Below, in pieces: positions 34,887-42,517 of a DNA stretch of 64,000 bases. Numbering within the stretch: position 1 is the first letter of the stretch; every line of letters begins with the position of its first letter. This stretch comes from Kaistella faecalis (GTDB lineage: Bacteria; Bacteroidota; Bacteroidia; Flavobacteriales; Weeksellaceae), in contig NZ_CP078067.1 in NCBI RefSeq assembly GCF_019195395.1, forward strand, positions 620,001-684,000, in the 5' to 3' direction. Made by a program: the position numbers and the translations under genes. The notes below the pieces were generated by a model. The model worked only from the letters and a program-made list of their open reading frames with translations. It did not search any database and was not told the origin of the DNA.

Positions 34887-35237
34887 TTAAGTAAGCAGAT
34901 TCGTTTTCTCGTCCGGGAAAATAATCTTAGGCTGGAAAGTTTTTGCCTCTTCCGGCGTCATTTGCGCATAAGCAATAATGATAATGATATCATTTTTCTG
35001 AACACGTCTGGCAGCAGGACCGTTCAGGCAGATTTCGCCCGACTTTCTTTTGCCTTTAATTGCGTAAGTATCAAAACGCTCACCGTTGTTAACATTAACG
35101 ATAAAAACCCTTTCGCCAACCACAATTCCAGACGCTTCCAGCAGATCTTCGTCAATGGTGATACTGCCGATATAATCAAGGTCAGATTCAGTGACGCGAA
35201 CTCTGTGGATCTTAGATTTAAAAACTTCAATTAGCAT
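34887..35237 (-). CDS. panD: Aspartate 1-decarboxylase
   Basis: 116 aa pyruvoyl enzyme that makes beta-alanine for pantothenate and CoA. The self-cleavage site is Gly24-Ser25 in DYIGSITID; Ser25 becomes the pyruvoyl group. Also present are [25 protein letters not shown] and [11 protein letters not shown], all family hallmarks. First gene of a pair with the YbhN-type protein. The -7 box TAAATTTG ends only four bases before its ATG, so the mRNA should be nearly leaderless. Confidence 0.97.
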   Translation of the reverse strand: MLIEVFKSKIHRVRVTESDLDYIGSITIDEDLLEASGIVVGERVFIVNVNNGERFDTYAIKGKRKSGEICLNGPAARRVQKNDIIIIIAYAQMTPEEAKTFQPKIIFPDEKTNLLT

Positions 35238-35241
35238 GGCG

Positions 35242-35249
35242 CAAATTTA
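35242..35249 (-). promoter_or_regulatory. -7 box of panD
   Basis: TAAATTTG on the minus strand, four bases before the ATG. No TTTG stands at the normal -33 distance; one is present too close (11 nt). Confidence 0.5.
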
Positions 35250-35571
35250 ATTATTTTAATCAAAACGAATAGGAAATTTACAGTTTTTAATTACCCTACC
35301 AATTAACAGATACATCTTAAAAAAGCCATTAAAAACAATACAACCAGTGAATTGACCTGAAAATGCAAAAAGTTTAAGCAAAAACCGAAGTTCAAATTCA
35401 ATAATTCGCAATTATGAATAATAAATATGAAATATCAATATTTACAGCATTATAAAGGTTTTGGCATGATTTTATACCCCGCAAACGCTTATTTTTTGTG
35501 GAAAAATAAATTTATAATTTTATGTTAAATTATTCATATTTGTCGGTTTTTGATTAATTATATATAAAAAA
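35250..35571. other. AT-rich gene-free region upstream of hup
   Basis: About 320 nt with no credible ORF on either strand. It is very AT-rich, with several A/T tracts spaced about one helical turn apart (35460-35570), which suggests curved DNA upstream of the hup promoter. A second TTTG-like and CATATTTG pair near 35535 could be an extra promoter. No riboswitch or RNA gene recognised. Confidence 0.35.
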
Positions 35572-35602
35572 TTTGCACAATTTGAAAATTGTTTTATATT
35601 TG
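35572..35602 (+). promoter_or_regulatory. Full-consensus promoter of hup
   Basis: TTTG (35572-35575), exactly 19 nt, TATATTTG (35595-35602). The best match in the window to the Bacteroidota primary sigma consensus, as expected for a highly expressed gene. Confidence 0.8.
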
Positions 35603-35636
35603 CTTTAACAATAAAACTAACCTTAATATTATTATT

Positions 35637-35927
35637 ATGAACAAGTCTGAATTAATCGACGCAATCGCAAAAGATGCGAACATTACAAAAGTTGCTGCTA
35701 AAGCTGCTTTAGAATCTTTCATTTCTAACGTAACCGAAACTTTGAAGAAAAAAGACGGTAAAGTTTCTCTAGTAGGATTCGGTACTTTCTCCGTAGCTGA
35801 AAGAGCTGCTAGACAAGGTATTAACCCTGCAACTAAAAAACCAATTAAAATTGCTGCTAAAAAAGTTGCCAAGTTCAAAGCTGGTGCTGACTTAGCTGGT
35901 TCTGTAATGGGTGCTAAGAAAAAATAA
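35637..35927 (+). CDS. hup: HU family DNA-binding protein
   Basis: 96 aa from ATG 35637 (MNKSELIDAIAKDANITKVA). An upstream TTG in frame at 35589 falls inside the promoter and is rejected. The HU body is GFGTFSVAERAARQGINPAT, with KKPIKIAAKKVAKFKAG in the DNA-binding arm and C terminus. It forms a dimer that bends and compacts DNA. Codon choice is narrow (many GCT, GTA, AAA), in line with high expression. Full-consensus promoter upstream and a UUCG-loop terminator downstream. Confidence 0.96.
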   Translation: MNKSELIDAIAKDANITKVAAKAALESFISNVTETLKKKDGKVSLVGFGTFSVAERAARQGINPATKKPIKIAAKKVAKFKAGADLAGSVMGAKKK

Positions 35928-35950
35928 TCACGCTGTGATATTAAACATTG

Positions 35951-35975
35951 AACCCCGTCTTCGGACGGGTTTTTT
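35951..35975 (+). terminator. Terminator of hup (UUCG tetraloop)
   Basis: CCCGTC, TTCG, GACGGG, then T6; 24 nt after the stop. The stable tetraloop fits a strongly transcribed gene. Confidence 0.88.
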
Positions 35976-36010
35976 ATTGGGAAAAATGGTGAATTAATTC
36001 TGTAACAGAT

Positions 36011-36655
36011 TCAGGGTGCAAGCCTGCTGATTTTCCACTCGAAATCCGGCTGAAGTACATACAGAATCCTGTCGTGCAAACGGTTTGGCCTACCCTGCCA
36101 GAACTCTATCTCATAAGGCTTTGCGATGTATCCACCCCAATTTTCAGGTCTGGGAACATCTTTCTCCCGGAATTCCTTTTCAAGTTCCAGCAGTTTAATC
36201 TCAAGAAAACTGCGGTCCGGAATAATCTGACTCTGAGGTGAAACTACAGCGCCCAGCTGGCTCCCCTTCGGGCGTGACTGAAAATAACCATCACTTAGGT
36301 TTTCTGCAATCTTTTCAAGATTAGCTTTAATGATAACCTGTCTCTCAAGATACGGCCAGAAAAAATGCAGACAGGCCTGAGGACGCTCTTCGATAGCCTT
36401 ACCTTTTCTACTTTCGTAATTGGTGTAAAATATAAAACCCTCCCAGGTATAAGATTTCAGCAAAACCATGCGGGTTCTCGGGCAACCGTCATTCTCAACA
36501 GTAGAAACCGACATGGCATTGGCCTCTGAAACATCAGGATGCTCCTGAGCTTCAAGAAACCAATTCCGGAACTGCTCCATAGGATTCTCTTTAATTTGAT
36601 TCTCAAGAAGTTCAGATTTTTCGTAAACTTTTCTTTTGTCGTGAAGATTTTCCAT
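36011..36655 (-). CDS. pdxH: Pyridoxamine 5'-phosphate oxidase
   Basis: 214 aa from ATG 36655 (MENLHDKRKVYEKSELLENQ). A longer frame to 36706 overlaps the divergent start and is rejected. It oxidises PNP/PMP to PLP using FMN. Family segments: PMEQFRNWFLEAQ, AMSVSTVENDGCPRTRMVLL, GFIFYTNYESRKGKAI, GSQLGAVVSPQSQII and the conserved C terminus FEWKISRLAP. Divergent from the YqgE gene with 53 nt between the starts. Confidence 0.96.
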   Translation of the reverse strand: MENLHDKRKVYEKSELLENQIKENPMEQFRNWFLEAQEHPDVSEANAMSVSTVENDGCPRTRMVLLKSYTWEGFIFYTNYESRKGKAIEERPQACLHFFWPYLERQVIIKANLEKIAENLSDGYFQSRPKGSQLGAVVSPQSQIIPDRSFLEIKLLELEKEFREKDVPRPENWGGYIAKPYEIEFWQGRPNRLHDRILYVLQPDFEWKISRLAP

Positions 36656-36708
36656 TAAATTTTTTATTACATTTGAACAAAGGTTATTGTAAATACATCC
36701 GAACACAG

Positions 36709-37257
36709 ATGAATTATTCTTACAAAGGTAAAATTTTAATTTCCACTCCCGATATCTCGGGCGACATCTTTTCCCGTTCCGTAGTGCTGATTGTAGATCA
36801 TAACGACGAAGGTGCTTTCGGACTAATTCTCAACAAAAAGAACAAAAACATGAGCGCCCGGTTACTCAAAGTTTTCGGTTTTGCAGTAGATGTTTACGAA
36901 GGCGGACCTGTTGAAAACGACAAGATTTTTTTTATCAGCAAAGGGAAAAAAGTAACTGAAAATTATTCAGACATCAGCGACGAATTTTATCTTACCGAAG
37001 ATATTGAAAGCGTAGTAACAGGAATGATCGAAGAGGAAATTTCGGTAGAGGAAGTAAAAGTTTTTTCAGGATATTCGGGATGGGCATCACAACAGCTTGA
37101 AAGTGAGGTGAGGCGTAAAATGTGGACGGTAGTGGAAGTTTATAACCTCGATTACACTCTACCAAACGACGAAAAACTCTGGAAAAGCATTATGCAGAAT
37201 CTGGGCGGCGAATTTCTTCTTTGGGCAAATGCACCGGAGGATGTGTCTATGAATTAA
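36709..37257 (+). CDS. YqgE/AlgH family protein
   Basis: 182 aa from ATG 36709 (MNYSYKGKILISTPDISGDI). Family hallmarks: FSRSVVLIVDHNDEGAFGLI, VYEGGPVENDKIFFI, VKVFSGYSGWASQQLESEVR. Known for the family: conserved cytoplasmic protein, no established biochemical function; AlgH was once proposed as a regulator. The 12 residues upstream in frame lie within the region shared with pdxH and are not counted. Confidence 0.92.
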   Translation: MNYSYKGKILISTPDISGDIFSRSVVLIVDHNDEGAFGLILNKKNKNMSARLLKVFGFAVDVYEGGPVENDKIFFISKGKKVTENYSDISDEFYLTEDIESVVTGMIEEEISVEEVKVFSGYSGWASQQLESEVRRKMWTVVEVYNLDYTLPNDEKLWKSIMQNLGGEFLLWANAPEDVSMN

Positions 37258-37355
37258 CCCTATCGAATCTTTGCAAATAACTTTAACAAAACTTTAATAC
37301 AGAGCCAAATAATTTACGTATTTTTAAACCGTTATTGCTATAACATTTAACACTA

Positions 37356-37398
37356 AAACCCGGTCAATGACTTTCTTTAAAGGTTGTTCATCGGGTTT
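37356..37398 (-). terminator. Possible terminator of the class IV aminotransferase homologue
   Basis: AAACCCG and CGGGTTT arms with a partly paired ATGA/TCAT inner stem and an A/T-rich loop, just after the stop at 37406. Confidence 0.45.
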
Positions 37399-37405
37399 GT
37401 CAATT

Positions 37406-38212
37406 TCAGGCGAAATTGTTCTTCCAATTACTTACTATTTCTGTAAACCGTTTGTTATCGAAGGTCTTGTTCCTGATTTTTGTGACGCTGAAAATTCCTT
37501 TCTCGTCAGAAATCATCAGTATTTCTTCTGCTTTCTGGGATTCAAAAGCGATCATTTCTGATTCTGCAATTTCCGCAAGCTGATGCTTATGAACGAACGT
37601 GACAAAATTCTCCATTAAAGGTGAAATATAGGCACCTTCCAACTGCTTAGGAATTTTAATACTATTCCCTTCCAGAAAAAGCAGATTTCCGAAAATACTT
37701 CTCGCAATTCTTTTATTGGGATTCAGCAGAATTACATCATCCAGATCATTTTCTTTCGCATAGATTTCTGCATAAATATTTTCCGCGCAATGCACACGAA
37801 TATTGCTGAGAAGATTAGTATTCACATTAATTTCCTTAATCAGGTCCATTTCTATTCCGCGCTGAATCGAAAGAACATCATCAATACTATTCATCTCAAA
37901 ATAAAATGCAACTTCAGCTTTTTCCAGAGAACTTTCTGTCTTGTTACGGTACATCAGCAGAACAATGATTCCGTCGCTTACGCCTTTATTTAAGACACTT
38001 TCGGTAAAAAGCTGCTGAAAAAATTCTAAAGTATAAGTCAGCGGAATATTCATCCGCATTTTTCGCATCGAAGCCATGAGAAAGAAATACGATTCCTCGG
38101 CCATAATCAGCTGAGAACTTCGCACAAAGAAAGAAACTCTCACCGCATCGCCGTAAAGAAACGCACGGTTTTGAGGCTGAAAATGTGCTGAACTGAAAAA
38201 AATATCTGACAA
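37406..38212 (-). CDS. Class IV aminotransferase homologue, PLP lysine not seen
   Basis: 268 aa. It resembles branched-chain aminotransferase / aminodeoxychorismate lyase proteins: NRAFLYGDAVRVSFFVR near the start, YAKENDLDDVILLNPNKRIA in the middle, GNLLFLEGNSIKIP and a PLMEN segment later. In active enzymes the PLP-binding lysine lies in an IKTLNYL-type segment about 14 residues before the AKE. The matching stretch here is LLSNIRVHCAENIYAEI and has no lysine. So it may be a non-catalytic homologue or use another residue. Separate from, but 72 nt downstream of, the START-like gene. Confidence 0.75.
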   Translation of the reverse strand: MSDIFFSSAHFQPQNRAFLYGDAVRVSFFVRSSQLIMAEESYFFLMASMRKMRMNIPLTYTLEFFQQLFTESVLNKGVSDGIIVLLMYRNKTESSLEKAEVAFYFEMNSIDDVLSIQRGIEMDLIKEINVNTNLLSNIRVHCAENIYAEIYAKENDLDDVILLNPNKRIARSIFGNLLFLEGNSIKIPKQLEGAYISPLMENFVTFVHKHQLAEIAESEMIAFESQKAEEILMISDEKGIFSVTKIRNKTFDNKRFTEIVSNWKNNFA

Positions 38213-38284
38213 AATATTGCTGAATTTTAATTAAAAAAATAATGAACGAAAAATCGTCCATCAAGTTTATCGGTATTTAAGAAA

Positions 38285-38671
38285 TTAAGAAGCGCCCAAT
38301 TTTATCTTCAGGTTTTCGAGGAGATTTTCCCAGTAGAGCTGGTTTTCGTCCTCGTCTCCGGCATCGCAGAAATCAGTAATATTAAGCGAAAGATCTTCGG
38401 TTATATCATCGATAACAATACTCATTTCGAAGAAATTCTTGGTTCCTTCATCTTCTTCCCAACGGAAACGCACAAAACTTTCAGGCTTATAGCGGATGAG
38501 CGTAGCTTTTTCTGCAGGTCCACTGTTCCAACTAAAGAAAAAATCATCGCCTTTTTCTACCACCTCATCAGCAAACCACTCGGAGAGTCCTTCTGCACTT
38601 GCCAAATATTCATATAAAATCTCCGACTGACAGTGCATTGGAAATTCGTATTGCACTTTCGTTTTCGCCAT
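38285..38671 (-). CDS. START-like domain protein
   Basis: 128 aa cytoplasmic protein. AHSA1/START-like fold: KVQYEFPMHCQSEILYEYLA, GLSEWFADEV, SFVRFRWEEDEG and a C-terminal helix YWENLLENLKIKLG. It matches the short START-like family found throughout Bacteroidota, which has no known function. Upstream is an unusually good Shine-Dalgarno-like AGGGAG nine to fourteen bases before the ATG, rare in this window. Confidence 0.87.
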   Translation of the reverse strand: MAKTKVQYEFPMHCQSEILYEYLASAEGLSEWFADEVVEKGDDFFFSWNSGPAEKATLIRYKPESFVRFRWEEDEGTKNFFEMSIVIDDITEDLSLNITDFCDAGDEDENQLYWENLLENLKIKLGAS

Positions 38672-38757
38672 ATCGCTCCCTATTTTTTATTGTGCCGCAA
38701 TATATAAATTAATTTCCTAAGAATGCAAAATATTTGGCTGAAAATGCGAAATATCAT

Positions 38758-38888
38758 GCGCCACAAAAAGGCGATTTTCTGCCACGGCAAGTCCCGCTTT
38801 CACGGCTCGCTTTTTTGAATAGTTTGCGGCGGCTGCGCCGCCGCAAACTATTCAAAAAGAGCTCAGACAAACCGTTCAATCGGGGGCG
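38758..38888 (+). repeat. Hairpin repeat element, copy A
   Basis: Blocks in order: GCGCC, CCCGCTTTC, a 22-bp perfect hairpin (38812-38833 with 38837-38858, loop TGC, core GCGGCGGC/GCCGCCGC), AAAGAGCTC, and CGGGGGCGAAAA. The same blocks occur in the opposite orientation at 40131-40211. It fills most of the 249-nt gap between the START-like and the class III aminotransferase genes. Confidence 0.65.
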
Positions 38889-38920
38889 AAAAGTTCAGAC
38901 GGTTTCTCTTCAGGGCAAGT

Positions 38921-40096
38921 TTAATTTTCGTTCAGAACATCCAGAATGATTCCGCATCCTTCCCTGATTTCGTCAAAAGATAAGGTTAATGGTGGAGAAA
39001 TCCTCAGATATTCATTGCGGTAAAGCTGCCAGAAAACCACAAGGCCTTTTTCCATGCACCGTTTAGCGACATCCAGCGTATACTCAGGAGCGCCCAGATT
39101 CACGGCGAGCATTAAACCCCGGCCGTTGATATTTTTAATTTTAGGGTGAACCAATAATTCACGGAAGAGTGTTTCCTTTTCATCTACGTCCTTCATCAGT
39201 CCGCTTTCGAGAACTTCCTTCAAAGTCGCGTAACTTGAAGCCGCAATCAGTGGATTTCCGCCAAAAGTCGTTATATGCCCTAGTTTTGGAGAATGCGAAA
39301 GCGTTTCCATGATTTGGCGCGAACTCATAAAAGCGCCAACCGGAACACCACCTCCCATTCCTTTTCCCATCACCAGAATATCGGGAACAATCCCGTAATG
39401 CTCGAAAGCGAAAAGTTTTCCCGTTCTTCCAAATCCCGGCTGAATTTCGTCCAGAATTAATAATGCACCAACTTCCTCACAACGTGCTTTCAGTTTCTTC
39501 AGATAATCATTTTCGGGAACAAGAAATCCTGCCGCACCCTGAATCGTTTCCAGAATTACACACGCGGTTTTCTCTGTGATTCTCTCTAACTCTTCTTCAT
39601 TATTAAATTCGATGAAACTTACCATCGGCAAAAGTGGACGGAACTCGCGCTTATGATATTCGTTCCCGGAAACCGACAAGGCGCCATGCGTATTTCCGTG
39701 GTAAGAATTTTTGAAGGAAATGATTTCTTCTCTTCCGGTGTATCTTTTGGCAAGTTTTAAACTGCCGTCGATGGCTTCAGCGCCGGAATTAACGAGATAA
39801 GTAACTTCCAAAGGATCGGGAGTAGCTTCTGCAAGCAGGTGGCAAAGTTTCACAGGCATTTCCTGGGCGTATTCGCCGTAAACCATTACATGGAGATATT
39901 TTTCTGCCTGTGTTTTAATGGCTTCAACAATTTTCGGGTGCGAGTGTCCTAACGTATTGGCGGAAACACCGGCTACAAAATCGAGGTATTTTCTGCCGTC
40001 TTTACCGTAAATATAACTTCCTTCGGCTTTTTCTACTTCAAAGCCGGCGGCGAATTGAGTGGTTTGCGCCTGATATTTAAAGAAATCTGATTTCAT
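38921..40096 (-). CDS. Class III (acetylornithine/ornithine type) aminotransferase
   Basis: 391 aa, fold type I PLP enzyme. PLP lysine is Lys245 in LVMGKGMGGGVPVGA, and Asp216 (LILDEIQPGFGRTG) contacts the pyridine N. Also VNSGAEAIDGSLKLAKRYTG and NSYHGNTHGALSVSG. Related enzymes use acetylornithine, ornithine, GABA or other omega-amines. The substrate cannot be fixed from sequence, and no arginine genes are adjacent. It is bracketed by copies A and B of one repeat family in inverted orientation. Confidence 0.88.
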   Translation of the reverse strand: MKSDFFKYQAQTTQFAAGFEVEKAEGSYIYGKDGRKYLDFVAGVSANTLGHSHPKIVEAIKTQAEKYLHVMVYGEYAQEMPVKLCHLLAEATPDPLEVTYLVNSGAEAIDGSLKLAKRYTGREEIISFKNSYHGNTHGALSVSGNEYHKREFRPLLPMVSFIEFNNEEELERITEKTACVILETIQGAAGFLVPENDYLKKLKARCEEVGALLILDEIQPGFGRTGKLFAFEHYGIVPDILVMGKGMGGGVPVGAFMSSRQIMETLSHSPKLGHITTFGGNPLIAASSYATLKEVLESGLMKDVDEKETLFRELLVHPKIKNINGRGLMLAVNLGAPEYTLDVAKRCMEKGLVVFWQLYRNEYLRISPPLTLSFDEIREGCGIILDVLNEN

Positions 40097-40130
40097 TTTT
40101 TAACGTAATATTTATTTTGCACTGTGTTTT

Positions 40131-40211
40131 GCGCCCCGGCCTGAGTGGAGCTCTTTCTGTGAGGAGGAACGACTAACAGAAAAGCGGGAACGGAGGACGG
40201 AAAAAGGCGCC
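40131..40211 (-). repeat. Hairpin repeat element, copy B (inverted)
   Basis: Read on the minus strand: GGCGCC, CCCGCTTTT, a short central part without the GC hairpin, AAAGAGCTC, GGGGCGCAAAA. It has the same order of blocks as copy A, so it is a relative lacking the central stem. It lies in the 121-nt gap between the OstA-like and aminotransferase genes. Confidence 0.6.
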
Positions 40212-40217
40212 AAATAA

Positions 40218-41954
40218 TTATTTCCTTACCCTTTTCGGTTTCTTTGCTTCCTCTTTGGCTTTCGCATCGTCGATGGCTTTCTGCGCAGCATTATATAAAC
40301 GGTCATCTGACTCATATTTCACTTCCTCATAGTCAGGGGTATCCAGGAAAATGTCTTCCCATTTACGGAGCCGGTCTTTGGTATTCCAGTTAAAATCGGG
40401 GAAAAATCTTTTTTCGCGGGAAATCTTGCTCATTGGATAAACATCAGTATTAGCGCCAACGTTACATGAAATAATCTGCACTTTATTTTCTTCAAACTCT
40501 GCTTCAATAGTTCCGCAGGTTGAAAGGGACACACCGATTCTTTCCACCTCTTTTGTTTTTTCATTCTGATCGTCGGCATACGTAATTGCCTGCGCATTAC
40601 CGATTACTTTTGCGAGGCTGATTTGGTTCTCTTTGTAATAAACGGTCATCAGTTTACCTTTCACCTGATTGAATTCGTCTTTTAAATTAAGTGAATCTGC
40701 CTTACTGATGGCGAAAGCGTTACCGATTACTTTTAAGGAATCGATATATTCACTTTCTGTATCGAAATATGCTTCAATCTTATCTCCGGTTACCTGTTTC
40801 TCGCCGCTCCAGGCAATAGGCTTGCCAAAAAGATGCATCACTCCGTCGGTTTCATTAAAACTTAAGGAATCTGCTCTGAGCTGTATATTCGATTTGAACA
40901 TTCTGGCCTTGCGGTAGGCCCGAAGGAAGCTCTTTTTCTTAGATGGGTTGGTTTCATCAATTTTCTGATAAGCTAAAATCCTCTGTGCCGAAAAATACAT
41001 GGAATCTTTCTCCAGTATCTTCACCGCATACGGCCTGTCTGTCATCATTGCAGAATCTTTCTTCTCGTAGATTTCGCCATAACCCCCTTTCATATAACGC
41101 TTTTCTTTAGGATCCCGCAGCGTAACATTACCTTTTGCCGTACCAAAACCGGTAATCTGGTTAAAGTACATATCATCGCCGGTTAGAATCTTATCGTTAT
41201 AATGAATTCTTGAATTCTTCTTCAGATAAACTTCTTTGGAATTCATGTTGTAGGTACCCTTTTCGGTATAGATAAGATTGGATGGATTCTGCTTATTAGT
41301 GATGGTTGTAGGCCCGAAAAACTCTGCAGTGTTGGTATTTTGATTCTGCTTTATATTGGTGCCCTCCACTGTGTAATCGGGATTATTGATCTTCACATTA
41401 CCTGTAAAATCGATCATTCGGGAATTGAGATCGTAGGTTGCCGATTTGGTGTACATGACGTTGGTTGCATCTGAAATGGTGCCGCCTGTATTAAAATATG
41501 CCTTATTCGAAACCCTGTCGTAATAAAGTGTTTCGGTTTTTATCGTCTGCTGCGGATCTGTAAGCACCACGTTCTTGCGGGCGATTCCTTTCTGAGAGTT
41601 ACCGTCGTACTCCATTTCTCCGGCAGTAATCACAGAGCCGTCAGCATTTTGAAGTTTCACATTGCCGACCGCTTTTACAAAGTTCTGCTCTTCATAGAAA
41701 ATGACCTCATCTGCACTGAGAAGTGAACCCTGATGCTCGAACTGTACATTCCCGGAAAAGAAAGGATTTCCGTTATATCTACCTGGAATTTTCTGGAAAA
41801 AATCAGAGTGAATCAGACGGACTTTATCGCCTGGCGTTGAGTTTTGTGACGAATTGAAATACGGATCTTTCACCAACGGACCCTGCGGCTTGGTAATAAT
41901 CTGCGCAAAAAACTGTGCACTGATGAAAAGAAATACAACGAAAAGTTTTTTCAT
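40218..41954 (-). CDS. OstA/LptA-like protein, periplasmic
   Basis: 578 aa. Signal peptide MKKLFVVFLFISAQFFAQ. Then repeated OstA-like beta segments (SADEVIFYEEQNFVKAVGNV; KTETLYYDRVSNKAYFNTGG; DSLSFNETDGVMHLFGKPIA), each following the 'make a strand, add a node to the jelly roll' pattern of LptA. C terminus is Lys-rich (KKPKRVRK). Known for the family: LptA-type bridges carry lipopolysaccharide to the outer membrane. The ATG overlaps the stop of the Fur-family gene (TAATG), so the regulator and this protein are translationally coupled. Confidence 0.88.
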   Translation of the reverse strand: MKKLFVVFLFISAQFFAQIITKPQGPLVKDPYFNSSQNSTPGDKVRLIHSDFFQKIPGRYNGNPFFSGNVQFEHQGSLLSADEVIFYEEQNFVKAVGNVKLQNADGSVITAGEMEYDGNSQKGIARKNVVLTDPQQTIKTETLYYDRVSNKAYFNTGGTISDATNVMYTKSATYDLNSRMIDFTGNVKINNPDYTVEGTNIKQNQNTNTAEFFGPTTITNKQNPSNLIYTEKGTYNMNSKEVYLKKNSRIHYNDKILTGDDMYFNQITGFGTAKGNVTLRDPKEKRYMKGGYGEIYEKKDSAMMTDRPYAVKILEKDSMYFSAQRILAYQKIDETNPSKKKSFLRAYRKARMFKSNIQLRADSLSFNETDGVMHLFGKPIAWSGEKQVTGDKIEAYFDTESEYIDSLKVIGNAFAISKADSLNLKDEFNQVKGKLMTVYYKENQISLAKVIGNAQAITYADDQNEKTKEVERIGVSLSTCGTIEAEFEENKVQIISCNVGANTDVYPMSKISREKRFFPDFNWNTKDRLRKWEDIFLDTPDYEEVKYESDDRLYNAAQKAIDDAKAKEEAKKPKRVRK

Positions 41955-42430
41955 TAATTTTTTTTGGTGCCGTAAAAATAGAGCGAATGAGAATCAATAT
42001 TTACACCAAATGCGCTTTCAATTGCTTCTTTAATCCCCTGTATTCTAGGGTCGCAGAATTCGATAATTTCTTCGATTTCCTTGTCGGAGTCTTTCTTATA
42101 AATCACCAAATGATCGTGTTGCTTATCAAAATAGGATTTTTCGTAAGATGATGAAGTAAGTGTTTTCTCACCAAACTGATGCTTTCGGATGAGTCCCGCA
42201 TCTAGAAAAATTTCGATGGTATTGTAAATAGTCGCTTTGGAGACATGATACTTTTTCTGCATCATAAGCAGATAGAGATCATCTACATTAAAATGATGCT
42301 CCATAGAATAGATTTCCTCCAGAATGGTGTAGCGTTCCGGTGTATTTCTAAACCCTTTTTCTAGAAGATACTGTCTTAAAACTTCTTTAATTGTAGTTAT
42401 ATTAAGGTCTTTCTGTTTCGTGTCCATCAA
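41954..42430 (-). CDS. Fur family transcriptional regulator
   Basis: 158 aa. N-terminal winged helix (about 10-85: GFRNTPERYTILEEIYSMEH, HVSKATIYNTIEIFLDAGLI) and C-terminal dimerisation/metal domain. The metal-site His cluster is DKQHDHLVIYK, but the usual Cys-x2-Cys after HDHL is replaced by Tyr and Lys, so the structural zinc site is absent. Cys occurs only in IIEFCDPRI. Known for the family: metal- or peroxide-responsive repressors. A 21-bp inverted repeat just upstream suggests autoregulation. Its stop codon overlaps the OstA-like ATG. Confidence 0.93.
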   Translation of the reverse strand: MMDTKQKDLNITTIKEVLRQYLLEKGFRNTPERYTILEEIYSMEHHFNVDDLYLLMMQKKYHVSKATIYNTIEIFLDAGLIRKHQFGEKTLTSSSYEKSYFDKQHDHLVIYKKDSDKEIEEIIEFCDPRIQGIKEAIESAFGVNIDSHSLYFYGTKKN

Positions 42431-42443
42431 ATAAAATTATATG

Positions 42444-42451
42444 CAAATTTA
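42444..42451 (-). promoter_or_regulatory. -7 box of the fur-like gene
   Basis: TAAATTTG on the minus strand, 13 nt before the ATG at 42430. The operator abuts it upstream. Confidence 0.65.
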
Positions 42452-42453
42452 GG

Positions 42454-42474
42454 GATTTCATTCTAAATGAAATC
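42454..42474 (-). promoter_or_regulatory. Predicted Fur-family operator (9-3-9 palindrome)
   Basis: Arms GATTTCATT and AATGAAATC are perfect reverse complements around the centre CTA. It sits in the promoter spacer, directly upstream of the -7 box, so binding would block RNA polymerase. Most simply an autoregulatory site. Confidence 0.65.
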
Positions 42475-42517
42475 GTGCGTGATGTAGGAAGATTCACAAC
42501 CAAAACCCTAAAAATTC

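Noticed and set aside
38672..38920. Copy A hairpin as a simple terminator
   Set aside because: Its GC core and shared outer blocks with 40131-40211 fit a repeat element; terminator action is possible but not its main character.
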